A stretch of DNA of 64,000 nucleotides from Pimelobacter simplex (lineage in GTDB: Bacteria > Actinomycetota > Actinomycetes > Propionibacteriales > Nocardioidaceae): NCBI RefSeq assembly GCF_024662235.1, contig NZ_CP096276.1:4154001-4218000 (forward strand), in the 5' to 3' direction. The first letter of the stretch is position 1; the number at the start of each line of letters is the position of its first letter. Shown here piece by piece: positions 52,120 to 61,144 of this stretch. The notes below the pieces were generated by a model. The model did not search any database. It was given only the letters and a program-made list of their open reading frames with translations, and was not told where the DNA came from. The translations under genes were made by a program, and so were the position numbers.

Positions 52120-52428
52120 TCAGCGCACGTCGCGCCGGAGGACCTCCTGCAAGAACTGGTCGACCTCGTCGGTCGCGTACCCCTCGCGCAGCTTGACCAG
52201 CGGGAACTGCGCCGCCTCGACGATCCCGCGCACCGACCGCCCCGCCCGGAACGCGTCTACGAGCCGGTCGAGCAGCTCATCGACCGACCGCATGTCGTAG
52301 CCCTCCCGGAACCGCACCGGCTTGAAGCGCACCTCCTCGACGAAGCGCGCGTTCTCGGCGCCGAGGCCGCCCACCTCGTCGGCGCCGTCGCCACCAGGGC
52401 CCGTGCCGTACCGTCCGAGCCTGCTCAC
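52120..52428 (-). CDS. Small protein with two DivIVA-like motifs
   Basis: A 102-aa protein. The N-terminal 25 residues are Gly-rich. A first motif, VRFREGYDMRSVDELLDRLVDAF, and a second, VKLREGYATDEVDQFLQEVL, both resemble the start of DivIVA/Wag31 domains (R-F-R-E-G-Y-D-x-x-E-V-D-x-F-L). There is no long coiled coil. The GTG start overlaps the SDR stop (GTGA). It could bind membranes or polar-growth proteins, but that is inference. Confidence 0.75.
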   Translation of the reverse strand: MSRLGRYGTGPGGDGADEVGGLGAENARFVEEVRFKPVRFREGYDMRSVDELLDRLVDAFRAGRSVRGIVEAAQFPLVKLREGYATDEVDQFLQEVLRRDVR

Positions 52429-53354
52429 GGGTACTCCAGGTCCACGGTCTCTTCGCTGATCTCCCACAGCCGGCGCGCAGCACCCTCGTTGCGGGCCAGC
52501 TTGCTGCGCCCGACGATGCGCGGCGGACCTGCCATCTGCTGCAGTCCGCTCGGCCCGACGAAGGTGTTGCCGGGCAGGTCGGCGGTCGCGGCCATCAGGG
52601 ACGGCCAGGCGCCGGCGGCGGCCGACTGGGACACCGCCTTGACGCCGGCGTCGAGGATCGAGGCGATGCCGCCGGCGGAGCGGCCGTACTGGCCGTTGGC
52701 GGCGAGGTGGGTGCCGGCGAAGCCCGGGTGGGCGGCGAGCGCGCGGACGGGCAGGCCGGCAGCGGTCAGGCGGCGGTCGAGCTCGGCGGTGAAGTAGAGG
52801 TTGGCGAGCTTGGACTGCCCGTAGACGCGCCACTTGCTGTAGCGGCCGCGCTGCTCGCGCGGGTCGCCGAGGGGCGCCTTGCCGGCGAAGTGGTGGAACA
52901 TCGAGGACACGGTGACCACCCGGCCGTCGGCGCTCTGGACGAGCTGCGGGAGCAGCAGGCCGGTGAGCAGGAACGGGCCGAAGTGGTTGGTCGCGAGCTG
53001 GAGCTCGAGCCCGTCCGCCGTCCGCGAGTACGACGTCCCCATCACGCCCGCGTTGTTGACGAGCACGTCGATCGCGCCCACCTGCGCCACCGCGGCCGCC
53101 GCGGTGCGCACCGAGCCGAGGCTGGCCAGATCGAGGTGCAGCGCCTCCAGCGCGGCGTCCGGGACCTCGCCGCGGATGGCACCGACGGTCTCCTCGACCT
53201 TGGCCGGGTTGCGTCCGGCGAGGATGACGCGCGCCCCGCGCCGGGCCAGCTCGAGGGCGGTGTGGTGACCGAGGCCGCCGAGGGTGGGCCCGGTGACGAC
53301 GATCGTGCGGCCGGTCTGGTCGGGCAGGTCGGCGACGTTCCACTTGTCGGACAT
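52425..53354 (-). CDS. Short-chain dehydrogenase/reductase
   Basis: A 309-aa NAD(P)-dependent SDR: dinucleotide-binding loop TGPTLGGLG near residue 21, NNAG near 98, Ser near 150 in VTVSSMFHH, and catalytic YGQSK near 177. The C-terminal 50 residues form an extension as in retinol-dehydrogenase-like members. It follows the mycothiol-enzyme gene by eight bases and overlaps the DivIVA-like gene. The substrate is unknown. Confidence 0.9.
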   Translation of the reverse strand: MSDKWNVADLPDQTGRTIVVTGPTLGGLGHHTALELARRGARVILAGRNPAKVEETVGAIRGEVPDAALEALHLDLASLGSVRTAAAAVAQVGAIDVLVNNAGVMGTSYSRTADGLELQLATNHFGPFLLTGLLLPQLVQSADGRVVTVSSMFHHFAGKAPLGDPREQRGRYSKWRVYGQSKLANLYFTAELDRRLTAAGLPVRALAAHPGFAGTHLAANGQYGRSAGGIASILDAGVKAVSQSAAAGAWPSLMAATADLPGNTFVGPSGLQQMAGPPRIVGRSKLARNEGAARRLWEISEETVDLEYP

Positions 53355-53362
53355 CGGTTCCC

Positions 53363-54178
53363 TCACGGAGTGGTGGCGAGCCGGGCGACGATGCTGCGCC
53401 CGAGCTCCTGGTCGCCCGAGATGGTGACGGCGCCGTCGGCGGCGGGACGGCGCCCGCCGGCGAGGACGATGAAGCTCTCGCGGTCCATGGACAGCGCGAC
53501 GGTCGGTTCGGCCGGTACGTCGGGCAGCCGCCGCGCGCGGCCGTCCTCGCCGATGACGACTGCGATCGGGTCGCTGCCGGCGACGTCGAGCACGGCCGTC
53601 GTACCGACCGGCGGGGCGACGCGCTTGCCGAGGACGAACCCGAAGCCCTCGGCCAGGTAGTCGGTGGTGTGCCGGGCGGCCGCCGAGTCCATGCCACCGG
53701 GACGGCCGGTGGCGCGGCGGATGTCCTGCTCGTGCATCCACACGTCGAGGGGCCGGTTGCGCAGGAGGGTCCGCTGGTTCCAGCCGATCATCCCGAAGAT
53801 GCCGGGGGCGGGCGCCGCCGCGTCGTCCGGTACGTCGGCGAGCAACGCCGCGCGTCGGGCCCCCGTGCGCGTGCGGATCTCCTCGACGATCGCGGCGGGC
53901 GCGACCTCGCGCCGGGTGACGACGCCGATCTCGGTGAACTGCCCCATCGGGCCGGTGATGTGGGGCGCCTCGCCGATCTCGGCGGTCTCGTCGGGTCCGC
54001 CGCCGAGCAGCGACTCGAGGTGGGCGGTGTGCGAGACGACGGCCTTGACGTCCCAGCCGGCCAGGTCGGTCTCCCGCGCCCAGTCGTCGGGGTCGAGCTG
54101 GTCGAGCAGCGCGACGAGGTCGCCGATCGCGCTCCACCAGGTCTCGACGTAGCCGGCCAGCAGCTCGCGGTCGCTCAT
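53363..54178 (-). CDS. Maleylpyruvate isomerase-family mycothiol-dependent enzyme
   Basis: A 271-aa DinB/MDMPI-fold protein: WSAIGDLVALLDQL and LAGWDVKAVVSHTAHL with a metal-binding His near residue 50, then PLDVWMHEQDIRRATGRPGG with another His near 147 that completes the metal site. The C-terminal half is an SCP-like domain. Members use mycothiol for detoxification or isomerisation, supporting an actinobacterial host. It is first in the operon with the SDR and DivIVA-like genes. Confidence 0.87.
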   Translation of the reverse strand: MSDRELLAGYVETWWSAIGDLVALLDQLDPDDWARETDLAGWDVKAVVSHTAHLESLLGGGPDETAEIGEAPHITGPMGQFTEIGVVTRREVAPAAIVEEIRTRTGARRAALLADVPDDAAAPAPGIFGMIGWNQRTLLRNRPLDVWMHEQDIRRATGRPGGMDSAAARHTTDYLAEGFGFVLGKRVAPPVGTTAVLDVAGSDPIAVVIGEDGRARRLPDVPAEPTVALSMDRESFIVLAGGRRPAADGAVTISGDQELGRSIVARLATTP

Positions 54179-54229
54179 GGCGCCGATGCTAGCGAGCCGG
54201 GCCGCACGAGACCGCGCAACACGTCAGCG

Positions 54230-55261
54230 TCAGCGCAGGTAGCGCTTCACGACCGGCACGCCGGAGCGGAAGACCAGCCGCGCGGCGTACATCGCGCGCC
54301 GTGCCTTCTGCTCGCCGCCGTTCCAGCCCCAGAACGCCCCACCCTTGGGGATCGTCGAGCTGCGGCGCACCCAGCCGTGGAAGTACAGCGTCGCCTTGCC
54401 CTTCTGCACGACGACGTCACCGCCGCCCGGGCCGCACAGGCCGCCGGTCGAGGCCCGGTCCAGCAGCACCCCCTGCGGAGCGGCGGCCCACGCGGTGAGC
54501 GAGGTCGAGCGCCGCCACGTCTGGTGATAGCTGCAGCGGGCGAAGTCCCCCTCGGAGGCGAACAGGTAGTAGGCGCCGCCGGTGCGCAGCAGCACGGGGT
54601 TCTCCACCACCCCGGGCGAGCGGATCAGCTCGACGCTCGGCCCGCGCGCCTTGCGCCCGGCGCCGTTGAGCGGCAGCAGCCGGACCGAGGACGGCTTGCC
54701 GTCGGTCTTGTAGAGCAGGTAGCGCCGCCCGCCCTCCTCGTACGCCGACGGGTCGATCACGCCGCGGCTCGGCAGCCCCGGTACGGCGACCGGGTCGCCC
54801 GCGGCAGGCACCTTGGCCCGCGCCGGGCACACCAGCGGCGCCGTGCCGACGGGCCGGAACACCTCCAGCGGACCGCGCGCGACGGCGACGCCGATACAAC
54901 GACCCTCCGGGCCCAGACCCCGCACGGGGACGGCGAAGTAGAGCACCCAGCGGTCCCCGACCCGGGTCAGGTCGGCGGCCCAGATGGCGCCCTTGCGGGC
55001 CCAGGCGGGACGCTCGGCGAGCACCGGCTCGGTCCAGCGCCACGGGCGACCGGGCTCCTTGACGGCACGGTCGACCTGCTCCCCGGTCGCGACGACGACC
55101 AGCCGCTTGCCGACCGCGACGACGCTCGGGTCGCCGACGTTGCCGGCCAGGACCGGCTCCGGGTAGCGCTCCTCGGCATGCGCGGGCACGGGCCCGGACG
55201 CCGCCACGAGGGCGGACCCGAGCAGCACGGGCAGCGCGAGGAGCAGCAGACGACGAAGCAC
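54230..55261 (-). CDS. Secreted GH43-like five-bladed propeller protein
   Basis: A 343-aa exported protein with signal peptide (residues 1-29, AHA). GNVGDPSVV holds a potential catalytic base Asp44, GVIDPSAY a middle Asp, and VENPVLL a potential acid Glu, the three-carboxylate pattern of GH43 enzymes. The domain ends in HGWVRRSS and RAMYAARLVF. It may cleave arabinose- or xylose-type glycans, or be a non-catalytic relative. It stands alone between the mycothiol-enzyme operon and the acyl-CoA dehydrogenase terminator. Confidence 0.75.
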   Translation of the reverse strand: MLRRLLLLALPVLLGSALVAASGPVPAHAEERYPEPVLAGNVGDPSVVAVGKRLVVVATGEQVDRAVKEPGRPWRWTEPVLAERPAWARKGAIWAADLTRVGDRWVLYFAVPVRGLGPEGRCIGVAVARGPLEVFRPVGTAPLVCPARAKVPAAGDPVAVPGLPSRGVIDPSAYEEGGRRYLLYKTDGKPSSVRLLPLNGAGRKARGPSVELIRSPGVVENPVLLRTGGAYYLFASEGDFARCSYHQTWRRSTSLTAWAAAPQGVLLDRASTGGLCGPGGGDVVVQKGKATLYFHGWVRRSSTIPKGGAFWGWNGGEQKARRAMYAARLVFRSGVPVVKRYLR

Positions 55262-55277
55262 CCGCGCACCCTAGGCG

Positions 55278-55319
55278 AAAAGCAGCGACGGCCGCCCCGG
55301 TTTCCCGGAGCGGCCGTCG
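55278..55319 (-). terminator. Rho-independent terminator after acyl-CoA dehydrogenase
   Basis: A perfect 10-bp stem (55286-55295 with 55310-55319) has a loop containing a further CCGG/CCGG pairing. On the minus strand it is followed by CTGC and four T. It lies 21 bases after the dehydrogenase stop. Confidence 0.88.
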
Positions 55320-55340
55320 CGGTGCCGTGGACCCGAAGGG

Positions 55341-57206
55341 TCAGAAGGCGTCCTCGGAGAGGTCCATGACGTCCAGGTTGGCGCCCTGGGCGATCTTGAG
55401 CTCGGCCGAGAGGCGCGGCAGGTTGAGCTGGGCGAACCACTGGGCGGCGGCGACCTTGCCCTCGTAGTAGGCCTGCTCGTTGCCGGCGTCGCCGGCCAGC
55501 TTGTCGAGCGCCACCTCGGCGCCGCGGAGCAGCAGCCAGGCGCAGACGACGTCACCGAGCGCCATCAGCAGGCGCGTGGTGTTGAGGCCGACCTTGTAGA
55601 TGTTCTTGATCTCGTCTTGGGCGGACATGAGGTCGTTGATCATCAGACCGACGATCGCCTCGGCGTCGGCGAGGGCGGTCGCGAGGAGCTCGCGCTCGTT
55701 CTTGAGCCGGCCGTTGCCCGCGCCGGACTCGGCGAACGCCTTGATCTCGGCCGCGAGGTGGCCCAGCGCCTTGCCCTGGTCCTTGACGATCTTGCGGAAG
55801 AAGAAGTCCTGGCCCTGGATCGCGGTGGTGCCCTCGTAGAGGGTGTCGATCTTGGCGTCGCGGACGTACTGCTCGATCGGGTACTCCTGCAGGAAGCCCG
55901 AACCACCGAAGGTCTGGAGCGACTCGGTGCCGAGCAGCACCCACGAGCGCTCCGAGCCGTAGCCCTTGACGATCGGGAGCAGCAGGTCGTTGACCGCCTC
56001 GGCCAGCTCGTCGCGCTCACCGGCGGCCTTGGCGCGGAACACGGTGTCCTGCCAGGTGGCGGTGTAGAGCACGAGCGAGCGCATCGCCTCGGCGAACGAC
56101 TTCTGGGTCATCAGCGAGCGGCGGACGTCGGGGTGGTGGGTGATCGTGACCCGCGGCGCCGTCTTGTCGGCGGACTTCGTCAGGTCGGAGCCCTGGACGC
56201 GCTCCTTGGCGTAGTCGAGCGCGTTGAGGTAGCCGGTCGAGAGGGTCGCGATCGCCTTGGTACCGACCATCATGCGGGCGTTCTCGATGACGTCGAACAT
56301 CTGGCGGATGCCGTCGTGGACCTCGCCGAGCAGCCAGCCGCGGGCAGCCTCGCCGCCGCCGACCTGGGCGTCGCCGAAGGTGAGCTCGCAGGTGTTGGAC
56401 ACCTTGAGGCCCATCTTGTGCTCGACGTTGGTGACGTAGACGCCGTTGCGCTCGCCGGTCAGCTCACCGGTCTCGACGTCGAAGTGGTACTTCGGGACGA
56501 GGAAGAGCGAGAGGCCCTTGGTACCGGGGCCGCCGACGCCCTCGACGCCCTTCGGGCGGGCGAGGACGAGGTGCATGATGTTGTCCTGCAGGTCCGACTC
56601 GGCGCTGGTGATGAAGCGCTTGACGCCGGAGATGTTCCAGGTGCCGTCCTCGTTGGGCGTGGCGAACGTCTTGCCGGCGCCCACGTCGGAGCCCGCGTCG
56701 GGCTCGGTGAGGACCATCGTGGCGCCCCACTGCTTCTCGAGCATGAGCTGGGCGATCTTGATGTCGCGCTCGACGCCGTTGGCGTTCTTGAAGACGACCG
56801 AGCCCATCGACGGGCCGGTGCAGTACATCCAGATCGGCGCCTGCGCGCCGAGGACCATCTCGCCGGTCGCCCAGACCAGGGACGGCGGCGCGGTGGTGCC
56901 GCCGATCTCCTCGGGCAGGCCGAGCGCCCAGAAGCCGGACTCCATCCAGGAGTCGTAGGACTTCTTGAACGACGCCGGGACCGGCGCGGTGTTGGTCGCG
57001 GGGTCGAAGACCGGCGGGTTGCGGTCGGAGTCGACGAAGGAGGCGGCCAGGTCCTCGCGCGCCACGCGCTCCACCTCGGAGAGGATCTCGCGCGCGGTGT
57101 CGGCGTCCATCTCCTCGAAGACGCCGGTGCCGAGGTACTCCTGCACGTTGAAGAGCTCGAAGAGGTTGAACTCGATGTCACGCAGGTTGCTCTTGTAGTG
57201 GCTCAC
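55341..57206 (-). CDS. Acyl-CoA dehydrogenase, long FadE5-like type
   Basis: A 621-aa flavoenzyme catalysing the first oxidation of fatty acyl-CoA. An N-terminal extension of about 100 residues precedes the classic domains. [13 protein letters not shown] and [10 protein letters not shown] are FAD/substrate contacts, and [17 protein letters not shown] carries the Glu region of the active site near residue 465. A C-terminal helical domain is typical of the 600-residue class. The GTG at 57206 begins the conserved [12 protein letters not shown] sequence. An operator-like site lies 43 bp upstream and a terminator follows, so it is monocistronic. Confidence 0.93.
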   Translation of the reverse strand: MSHYKSNLRDIEFNLFELFNVQEYLGTGVFEEMDADTAREILSEVERVAREDLAASFVDSDRNPPVFDPATNTAPVPASFKKSYDSWMESGFWALGLPEEIGGTTAPPSLVWATGEMVLGAQAPIWMYCTGPSMGSVVFKNANGVERDIKIAQLMLEKQWGATMVLTEPDAGSDVGAGKTFATPNEDGTWNISGVKRFITSAESDLQDNIMHLVLARPKGVEGVGGPGTKGLSLFLVPKYHFDVETGELTGERNGVYVTNVEHKMGLKVSNTCELTFGDAQVGGGEAARGWLLGEVHDGIRQMFDVIENARMMVGTKAIATLSTGYLNALDYAKERVQGSDLTKSADKTAPRVTITHHPDVRRSLMTQKSFAEAMRSLVLYTATWQDTVFRAKAAGERDELAEAVNDLLLPIVKGYGSERSWVLLGTESLQTFGGSGFLQEYPIEQYVRDAKIDTLYEGTTAIQGQDFFFRKIVKDQGKALGHLAAEIKAFAESGAGNGRLKNERELLATALADAEAIVGLMINDLMSAQDEIKNIYKVGLNTTRLLMALGDVVCAWLLLRGAEVALDKLAGDAGNEQAYYEGKVAAAQWFAQLNLPRLSAELKIAQGANLDVMDLSEDAF

Positions 57207-57248
57207 TGTCCCACCATTTCTAGGGGTTCGCAGAGTGTGTCGTCATGG

Positions 57249-57263
57249 CTACTCGCCAGTAAC
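57249..57263. promoter_or_regulatory. TACT-n4-AGTA operator-like site upstream of acyl-CoA dehydrogenase
   Basis: On the minus strand this reads GTTACTGGCGAGTAG, identical in 14 of 15 bases to the site before the enoyl-CoA hydratase (44859-44873). It is probably the target of a fatty-acid-responsive repressor that is not encoded in this window. Confidence 0.65.
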
Positions 57264-57378
57264 TTCATGATACGGGGGGTGCTTGCTGCGGGCAAGCAAC
57301 AGGGTGGTTGGCATCGCTCACACCGACGCCCCGACCGGCGCCGATCCGGCCCGGATCACGCGGTTAGGTCGGCGAATT

Positions 57379-57391
57379 CACCCAAAAAGGG
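57379..57391. promoter_or_regulatory. CCCAAA-core site (site f) before the second PKD/propeller gene
   Basis: CACCCAAAAAGGG lies 43 bp before the GTG start. It shares the CACCCAAAA half with site a. Dyad symmetry is weaker here. Confidence 0.4.
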
Positions 57392-57428
57392 CCATTCGGC
57401 TCCCGGCCGAAAAGGATCGGATGGGGCG

Positions 57429-60302
57429 GTGAACCTCCCGCGAACATTCGGATCCCTGCTCGCCGTCGGCGCCCTCGCCGCCGGCCTCCTCGCCGGACCG
57501 GGTGCCGCGTCCCCGGCCCAGGCCGCCGACACCGGCAACGCCGCTCCCCAGCCCGGTCGCGTCGTCAGCGACGACCCCGCGTCGTTCACCCCGCACGTGA
57601 TGGACGGCGCCGTCTACACGGTCAACCAGGTGGGCGACTGGATCGTGGTGGGCGGCAGCTTCACCACGGTGCGCAACGCCGGCAGCACCACGAACATCGC
57701 GCGCCGCAACGTCTTCGCGTTCCGCGCCGACACCGGACAGGTCAGCACGACGTTCGCCCCCAACCCGAACGGGCTCGTCTACACCGTCCAGCCGGCCGCC
57801 GACGGGACGTCGGTCTACCTCGGCGGCGCCTTCGACAGCGCGACGTCGGCCGGGGCGACGGTCGCGGTGAGCCGGCTCTACAAGGCCGACATCAACACCG
57901 GCAACCGGATCGCGCAGTTCCAGCCCGGCACCCTCAACGGCCAGGTGCGCGACGTCTCGGTGGTCGGCAACCGGCTCTGGGTCGCGGGCAAGTTCACCCA
58001 CGTGCAGGGGCAGCCAAGCAAGGGGCTGGCCGCGATCAACGCGACGACCGGAACCCGGGACCCGTACTACGCCAGCGTCTTCGCCGGCGTGCATCGCGGC
58101 ACCACCACGAACGTCCAGAAGATCGCCACCAGCCCGGACGGCACGCGCCTCGTCGCGATCGGCAACTTCGACACCGTGGACGGCGTGAAGCGCCACCAGT
58201 TCGCGGTCCTCGACATCGGCAGCGGCACGCGAGCGACGCTCGCGAACTACTACACGACCCAGTACGAGTCGCCCTGCAGCGCGTCGTTCGAGACCTACAT
58301 GACCGACGTCGAGTTCTCCCCCGACGGCTCGTTCTTCGTCATCTCCACCACCGGCGCGTACGGCGGCTACGCCGCCAGCATGGCCGCCACGAGCGGCTGC
58401 GACGTGGTCGCCCGGTACGAGACGGGCGCCAGCGGTACGACGGTCCGGCCGACCTGGACGGCGTACACCGGCGGCGACACGACGTGGACCGTCGAGGTCA
58501 CCCAGAACGTGGTCTACACCGGCGGCCACATGCGCTGGCAGAACAACCCCGCCCGCGGCGACGCGGCCGACGAGGGCGCCGTGTCGCGGCCCGGGATCGC
58601 GGCGCTCGACGTGCGCAACGGGATGGCGCTGTCGTGGAACCCGACCCGCACGCTCGGCGCCGGCGTGCGCGACCTGCTCGCCACGACCGCCGGACTCTTC
58701 GTCGGCTCCGACACCGACGTGATCGCGGGCGAGACCCACCGCAAGATCGCCTTCCTGCCCCTCGCCGGCGGCGAGGCGCTGGCCGACGAGCCCGAGGGGA
58801 CCCTGCCCGGCGACATCTTCCGGGTCGCGAGCGGGCAGTCCCAGCTGGTGCGCACCGCGTTCGACGGCACCACCGCGAGCCCACCGGTCAACGCGCCCAA
58901 CGGCACCGGGTGGGGCACCACCGTCGGGGCGTTCATGGTCAACGGCGTGCTGTACACGGCGTACGCGAACCGGACCCTGACCCGGCGCACCTTCGACGGC
59001 ACCACCTACGGACCGGAGAGCGTCGTCAACACCGCCGACCAGCTCGTCTACCAGGACGACTGGCACAACGGCGACATGCCGACCCTGACCAGCCTCTTCT
59101 TCCGCGACGGCTGGCTCTACTTCACCAAGTCGGGCTCGTCGCTGCTCTACCGCCGCGGCTTCGAGCCGGAGTCGGGCGTGATCGGGCAGCAGCTCTTCTC
59201 GGTCGGCTCGGTGACCGGCGTGAGCTACACCAGCATGCGCGGGGCGTTCGTGACCGGCGGCCGGCTGTACTTCGCGAGCAGCAACGGCTCGCTCACCCGC
59301 GCCGACTGGGGCACCCACGGCGCCGTCGCCGGGACCGCCACGACGCTCGCGCCGTCCGGCTCCGGCTGGGCCTCGCGCGCCTTCTTCCTCTACCAGGGAC
59401 CGCCGATCGCACCGCCCGTGAACGACCCGCCCACGGCCGCGTTCACCGTGTCCTGCACCGGTCTCGACTGCACGTACGACGCGACCGGGTCCAGCGACGA
59501 CGGCACCATCACGTCCTACGCCTGGACCTTCGGCGACGGCCAGAGCACCACGACCGCCGGGCCCACCGTCACCCACACGTACGCCGCGGGCGGCGCGGTC
59601 ACCGTCGGCCTCACCGTCACCGACGACGGCGGCAAGACCGGAACGACGACCCGCACCGCCCAGCCCAGCGCGGGCGCGAGCCCGATCACGCTCGTGGGGG
59701 CGACCTCGACCCAGGGCAACCGGATCAACCACCAGGCCGCCGTACCGGGTGGGGTGCAGGCGGGCGACCTGCTGCTGGCCTACTTCACGGCGAACACCAC
59801 GGCGCCGACGTACAACGGGCCGGCGGGGTGGACCCCCGTCCAGTCGGCCACGGCCGGGACCAAGGCGACCGGCATGCTGTGGCGTCGTACCGCCACGGGG
59901 GCGGACGCCGGGAGCACGGTCACCGTCACCTCCAGCGCCTACGCCAAGAGCGTGCTCACCGTCGTCGCCTACCGCGGCGTCGCCCCGACCGTGACGAGCG
60001 CGATCGCCGTCCAGACGAGCGCGGGGACGGTGCACGCGACCCCGACCCTGACCGCGCCCGACGGCGCGCACTGGCTGGTGAGCTACTGGGCCGACAAGAG
60101 CAACGCCACCACCACGTGGTCGCTCCCGCCCGACGTCACCCAGCGCTCGACATCGTCGGGCACCGGCTCGGGCTACATCTCCGGCGTCCTCGCCGACAGC
60201 GCCGGCCCGGTCCCCGCCGGACCGGTCGGCGGACTCAGCGCCACGGCCGACGCCAGCGGCACCGCGGCGATCACCTTCAGTGTCCTGCTGGGGGCTCCGT
60301 AG
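57429..60302 (+). CDS. Secreted propeller-PKD protein with C-terminal module M
   Basis: A 957-aa exported protein. Signal peptide spans residues 1-33 (AQA). A delta-60-like propeller and second beta region (about 40-650) closely match the 628-aa protein at 20784-22670, including [24 protein letters not shown] and SGSSLLY. One PKD domain (about 660-745) follows, with FGDG and a Cys-x4-Cys pair. The C-terminus (about 750-957) is a copy of module M found twice in the 1838-aa protein ([26 protein letters not shown]). No anchor motif is visible. GTG 57429 is the only in-frame start next to the signal peptide. Confidence 0.85.
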   Translation: MNLPRTFGSLLAVGALAAGLLAGPGAASPAQAADTGNAAPQPGRVVSDDPASFTPHVMDGAVYTVNQVGDWIVVGGSFTTVRNAGSTTNIARRNVFAFRADTGQVSTTFAPNPNGLVYTVQPAADGTSVYLGGAFDSATSAGATVAVSRLYKADINTGNRIAQFQPGTLNGQVRDVSVVGNRLWVAGKFTHVQGQPSKGLAAINATTGTRDPYYASVFAGVHRGTTTNVQKIATSPDGTRLVAIGNFDTVDGVKRHQFAVLDIGSGTRATLANYYTTQYESPCSASFETYMTDVEFSPDGSFFVISTTGAYGGYAASMAATSGCDVVARYETGASGTTVRPTWTAYTGGDTTWTVEVTQNVVYTGGHMRWQNNPARGDAADEGAVSRPGIAALDVRNGMALSWNPTRTLGAGVRDLLATTAGLFVGSDTDVIAGETHRKIAFLPLAGGEALADEPEGTLPGDIFRVASGQSQLVRTAFDGTTASPPVNAPNGTGWGTTVGAFMVNGVLYTAYANRTLTRRTFDGTTYGPESVVNTADQLVYQDDWHNGDMPTLTSLFFRDGWLYFTKSGSSLLYRRGFEPESGVIGQQLFSVGSVTGVSYTSMRGAFVTGGRLYFASSNGSLTRADWGTHGAVAGTATTLAPSGSGWASRAFFLYQGPPIAPPVNDPPTAAFTVSCTGLDCTYDATGSSDDGTITSYAWTFGDGQSTTTAGPTVTHTYAAGGAVTVGLTVTDDGGKTGTTTRTAQPSAGASPITLVGATSTQGNRINHQAAVPGGVQAGDLLLAYFTANTTAPTYNGPAGWTPVQSATAGTKATGMLWRRTATGADAGSTVTVTSSAYAKSVLTVVAYRGVAPTVTSAIAVQTSAGTVHATPTLTAPDGAHWLVSYWADKSNATTTWSLPPDVTQRSTSSGTGSGYISGVLADSAGPVPAGPVGGLSATADASGTAAITFSVLLGAP

Positions 60303-60327
60303 GCGACGCGCAGGGCTTGGATACCCC

Positions 60328-60487
60328 GGGGGTGTCTGCCTGTTGCTCGCCGTCGCGAGCGGTGTCTGCGGCCGATCTGGCAAGGCCGAGGAGCGAAGGC
60401 GGGCCGGAGGCCCGTCGAGTCTCCGAGAACGCCGCCAGATCGAGTCGCAGGCGCCGCGCAGCAGGCGAGCAACAGGCAGATACCCCC
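60328..60487. repeat. Long imperfect inverted repeat in the gap before the Rrf2 gene
   Basis: Outer arms of 24 bp (60328-60351 and 60464-60487) pair with one mismatch, and inner arms CGATCTGGC / GCCAGATCG (60373-60381 and 60434-60442) pair perfectly. The RNA could fold into one extended hairpin of about 160 nt. No open frame of interest lies inside. It could be a small repetitive element, a structured RNA or a regulatory leader. Confidence 0.75.
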
Positions 60488-60491
60488 TAGG

Positions 60492-60504
60492 TCGAGTGAC
60501 TCGA
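60492..60504. promoter_or_regulatory. TCGAG-n3-CTCGA dyad before the Rrf2 gene
   Basis: Perfect 5-bp arms around TGA, 26 bp before the start codon, followed by TCGATCGA. It is a candidate autoregulatory site for the Rrf2 protein. Confidence 0.4.
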
Positions 60505-60529
60505 TCGAACAATCTGAGACACTGGCCCC

Positions 60530-60988
60530 ATGCGCGTCTCCGCCAAGTCCGACTATGCACTCCGGGCGCTCATCGCCATGGCAGGCCGGTCCGACGGCCG
60601 GGCGGTGAGTGCAGAGGAGCTCGGTCGTCTCCAGGACATCCCCCACGGCTTCCTCCAGGCCATCCTCGCCGACCTCCGGCGAGCCGGCATCGTGATGTCC
60701 CAGCGCGGCCAGTCGGGCGGCTGGCGGATGGCCCGCGAGGCCGGCACCGTCTCGGTCGCCGACGTCATCCGCGCGGTCGACGGCCCCCTCGTCTCCGTCT
60801 ACGGGCTGCGCCCCGAGGCGGTCAACTACAACGAGGACGCCGAGGTGCTCCAGCACGTCTGGATCGCCGCGCGCCGCGCGCTGCGCGAGGTCTTCGAGGA
60901 CGTCTCGATCCAGCAGCTCGCCGACGGCCAGCTGCCCGAGACGGTCACCTCACGGACCGCCGACGACGACGCCTGGGCCCCGCACTAG
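60530..60988 (+). CDS. Rrf2-family transcriptional regulator without cluster cysteines
   Basis: A 152-aa winged-helix regulator: MRVSAKSDYALRALIAMA start helix, recognition helix with IPHGFLQAILADLRRAGIV, and wing GQSGGWRMAREAG, all typical of Rrf2. It has no Cys residue, so it cannot bind the Fe-S cluster used by IscR/NsrR/RsrR and is closer to the CymR-like branch. The ligand is unknown. It appears monocistronic; the large inverted repeat lies in its leader region. Confidence 0.92.
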   Translation: MRVSAKSDYALRALIAMAGRSDGRAVSAEELGRLQDIPHGFLQAILADLRRAGIVMSQRGQSGGWRMAREAGTVSVADVIRAVDGPLVSVYGLRPEAVNYNEDAEVLQHVWIAARRALREVFEDVSIQQLADGQLPETVTSRTADDDAWAPH

Positions 60989-61023
60989 TACGTCGGGCGC
61001 GAGCGCGTCTTCGGCACTTCGGG

Positions 61024-61039
61024 GGGCAGCAAGCTGCCC
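61024..61039. other. Short GC hairpin after the Rrf2 gene
   Basis: GGGCAGC and GCTGCCC form a 7-bp stem 36 bp after the stop. No T-run follows, so it is at best a weak, possibly Rho-assisted, terminator. The remainder of the 156-bp gap shows nothing else of note. Confidence 0.35.
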
Positions 61040-61144
61040 GGACCCAGCGCCTCTCGACGCGCTGCCGCGCCCCGGGCCCGGGACCGGGTCTCGTTTCCGC
61101 ACCTGACCCCTCATCCCTGACCGGGCCGCACCGATCGTCCGGGC

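Noticed and set aside
55617..57428. Open frame on the plus strand running in front of the second propeller protein
   Set aside because: It is antisense to the well-supported acyl-CoA dehydrogenase; the real protein starts at the signal peptide at 57429.
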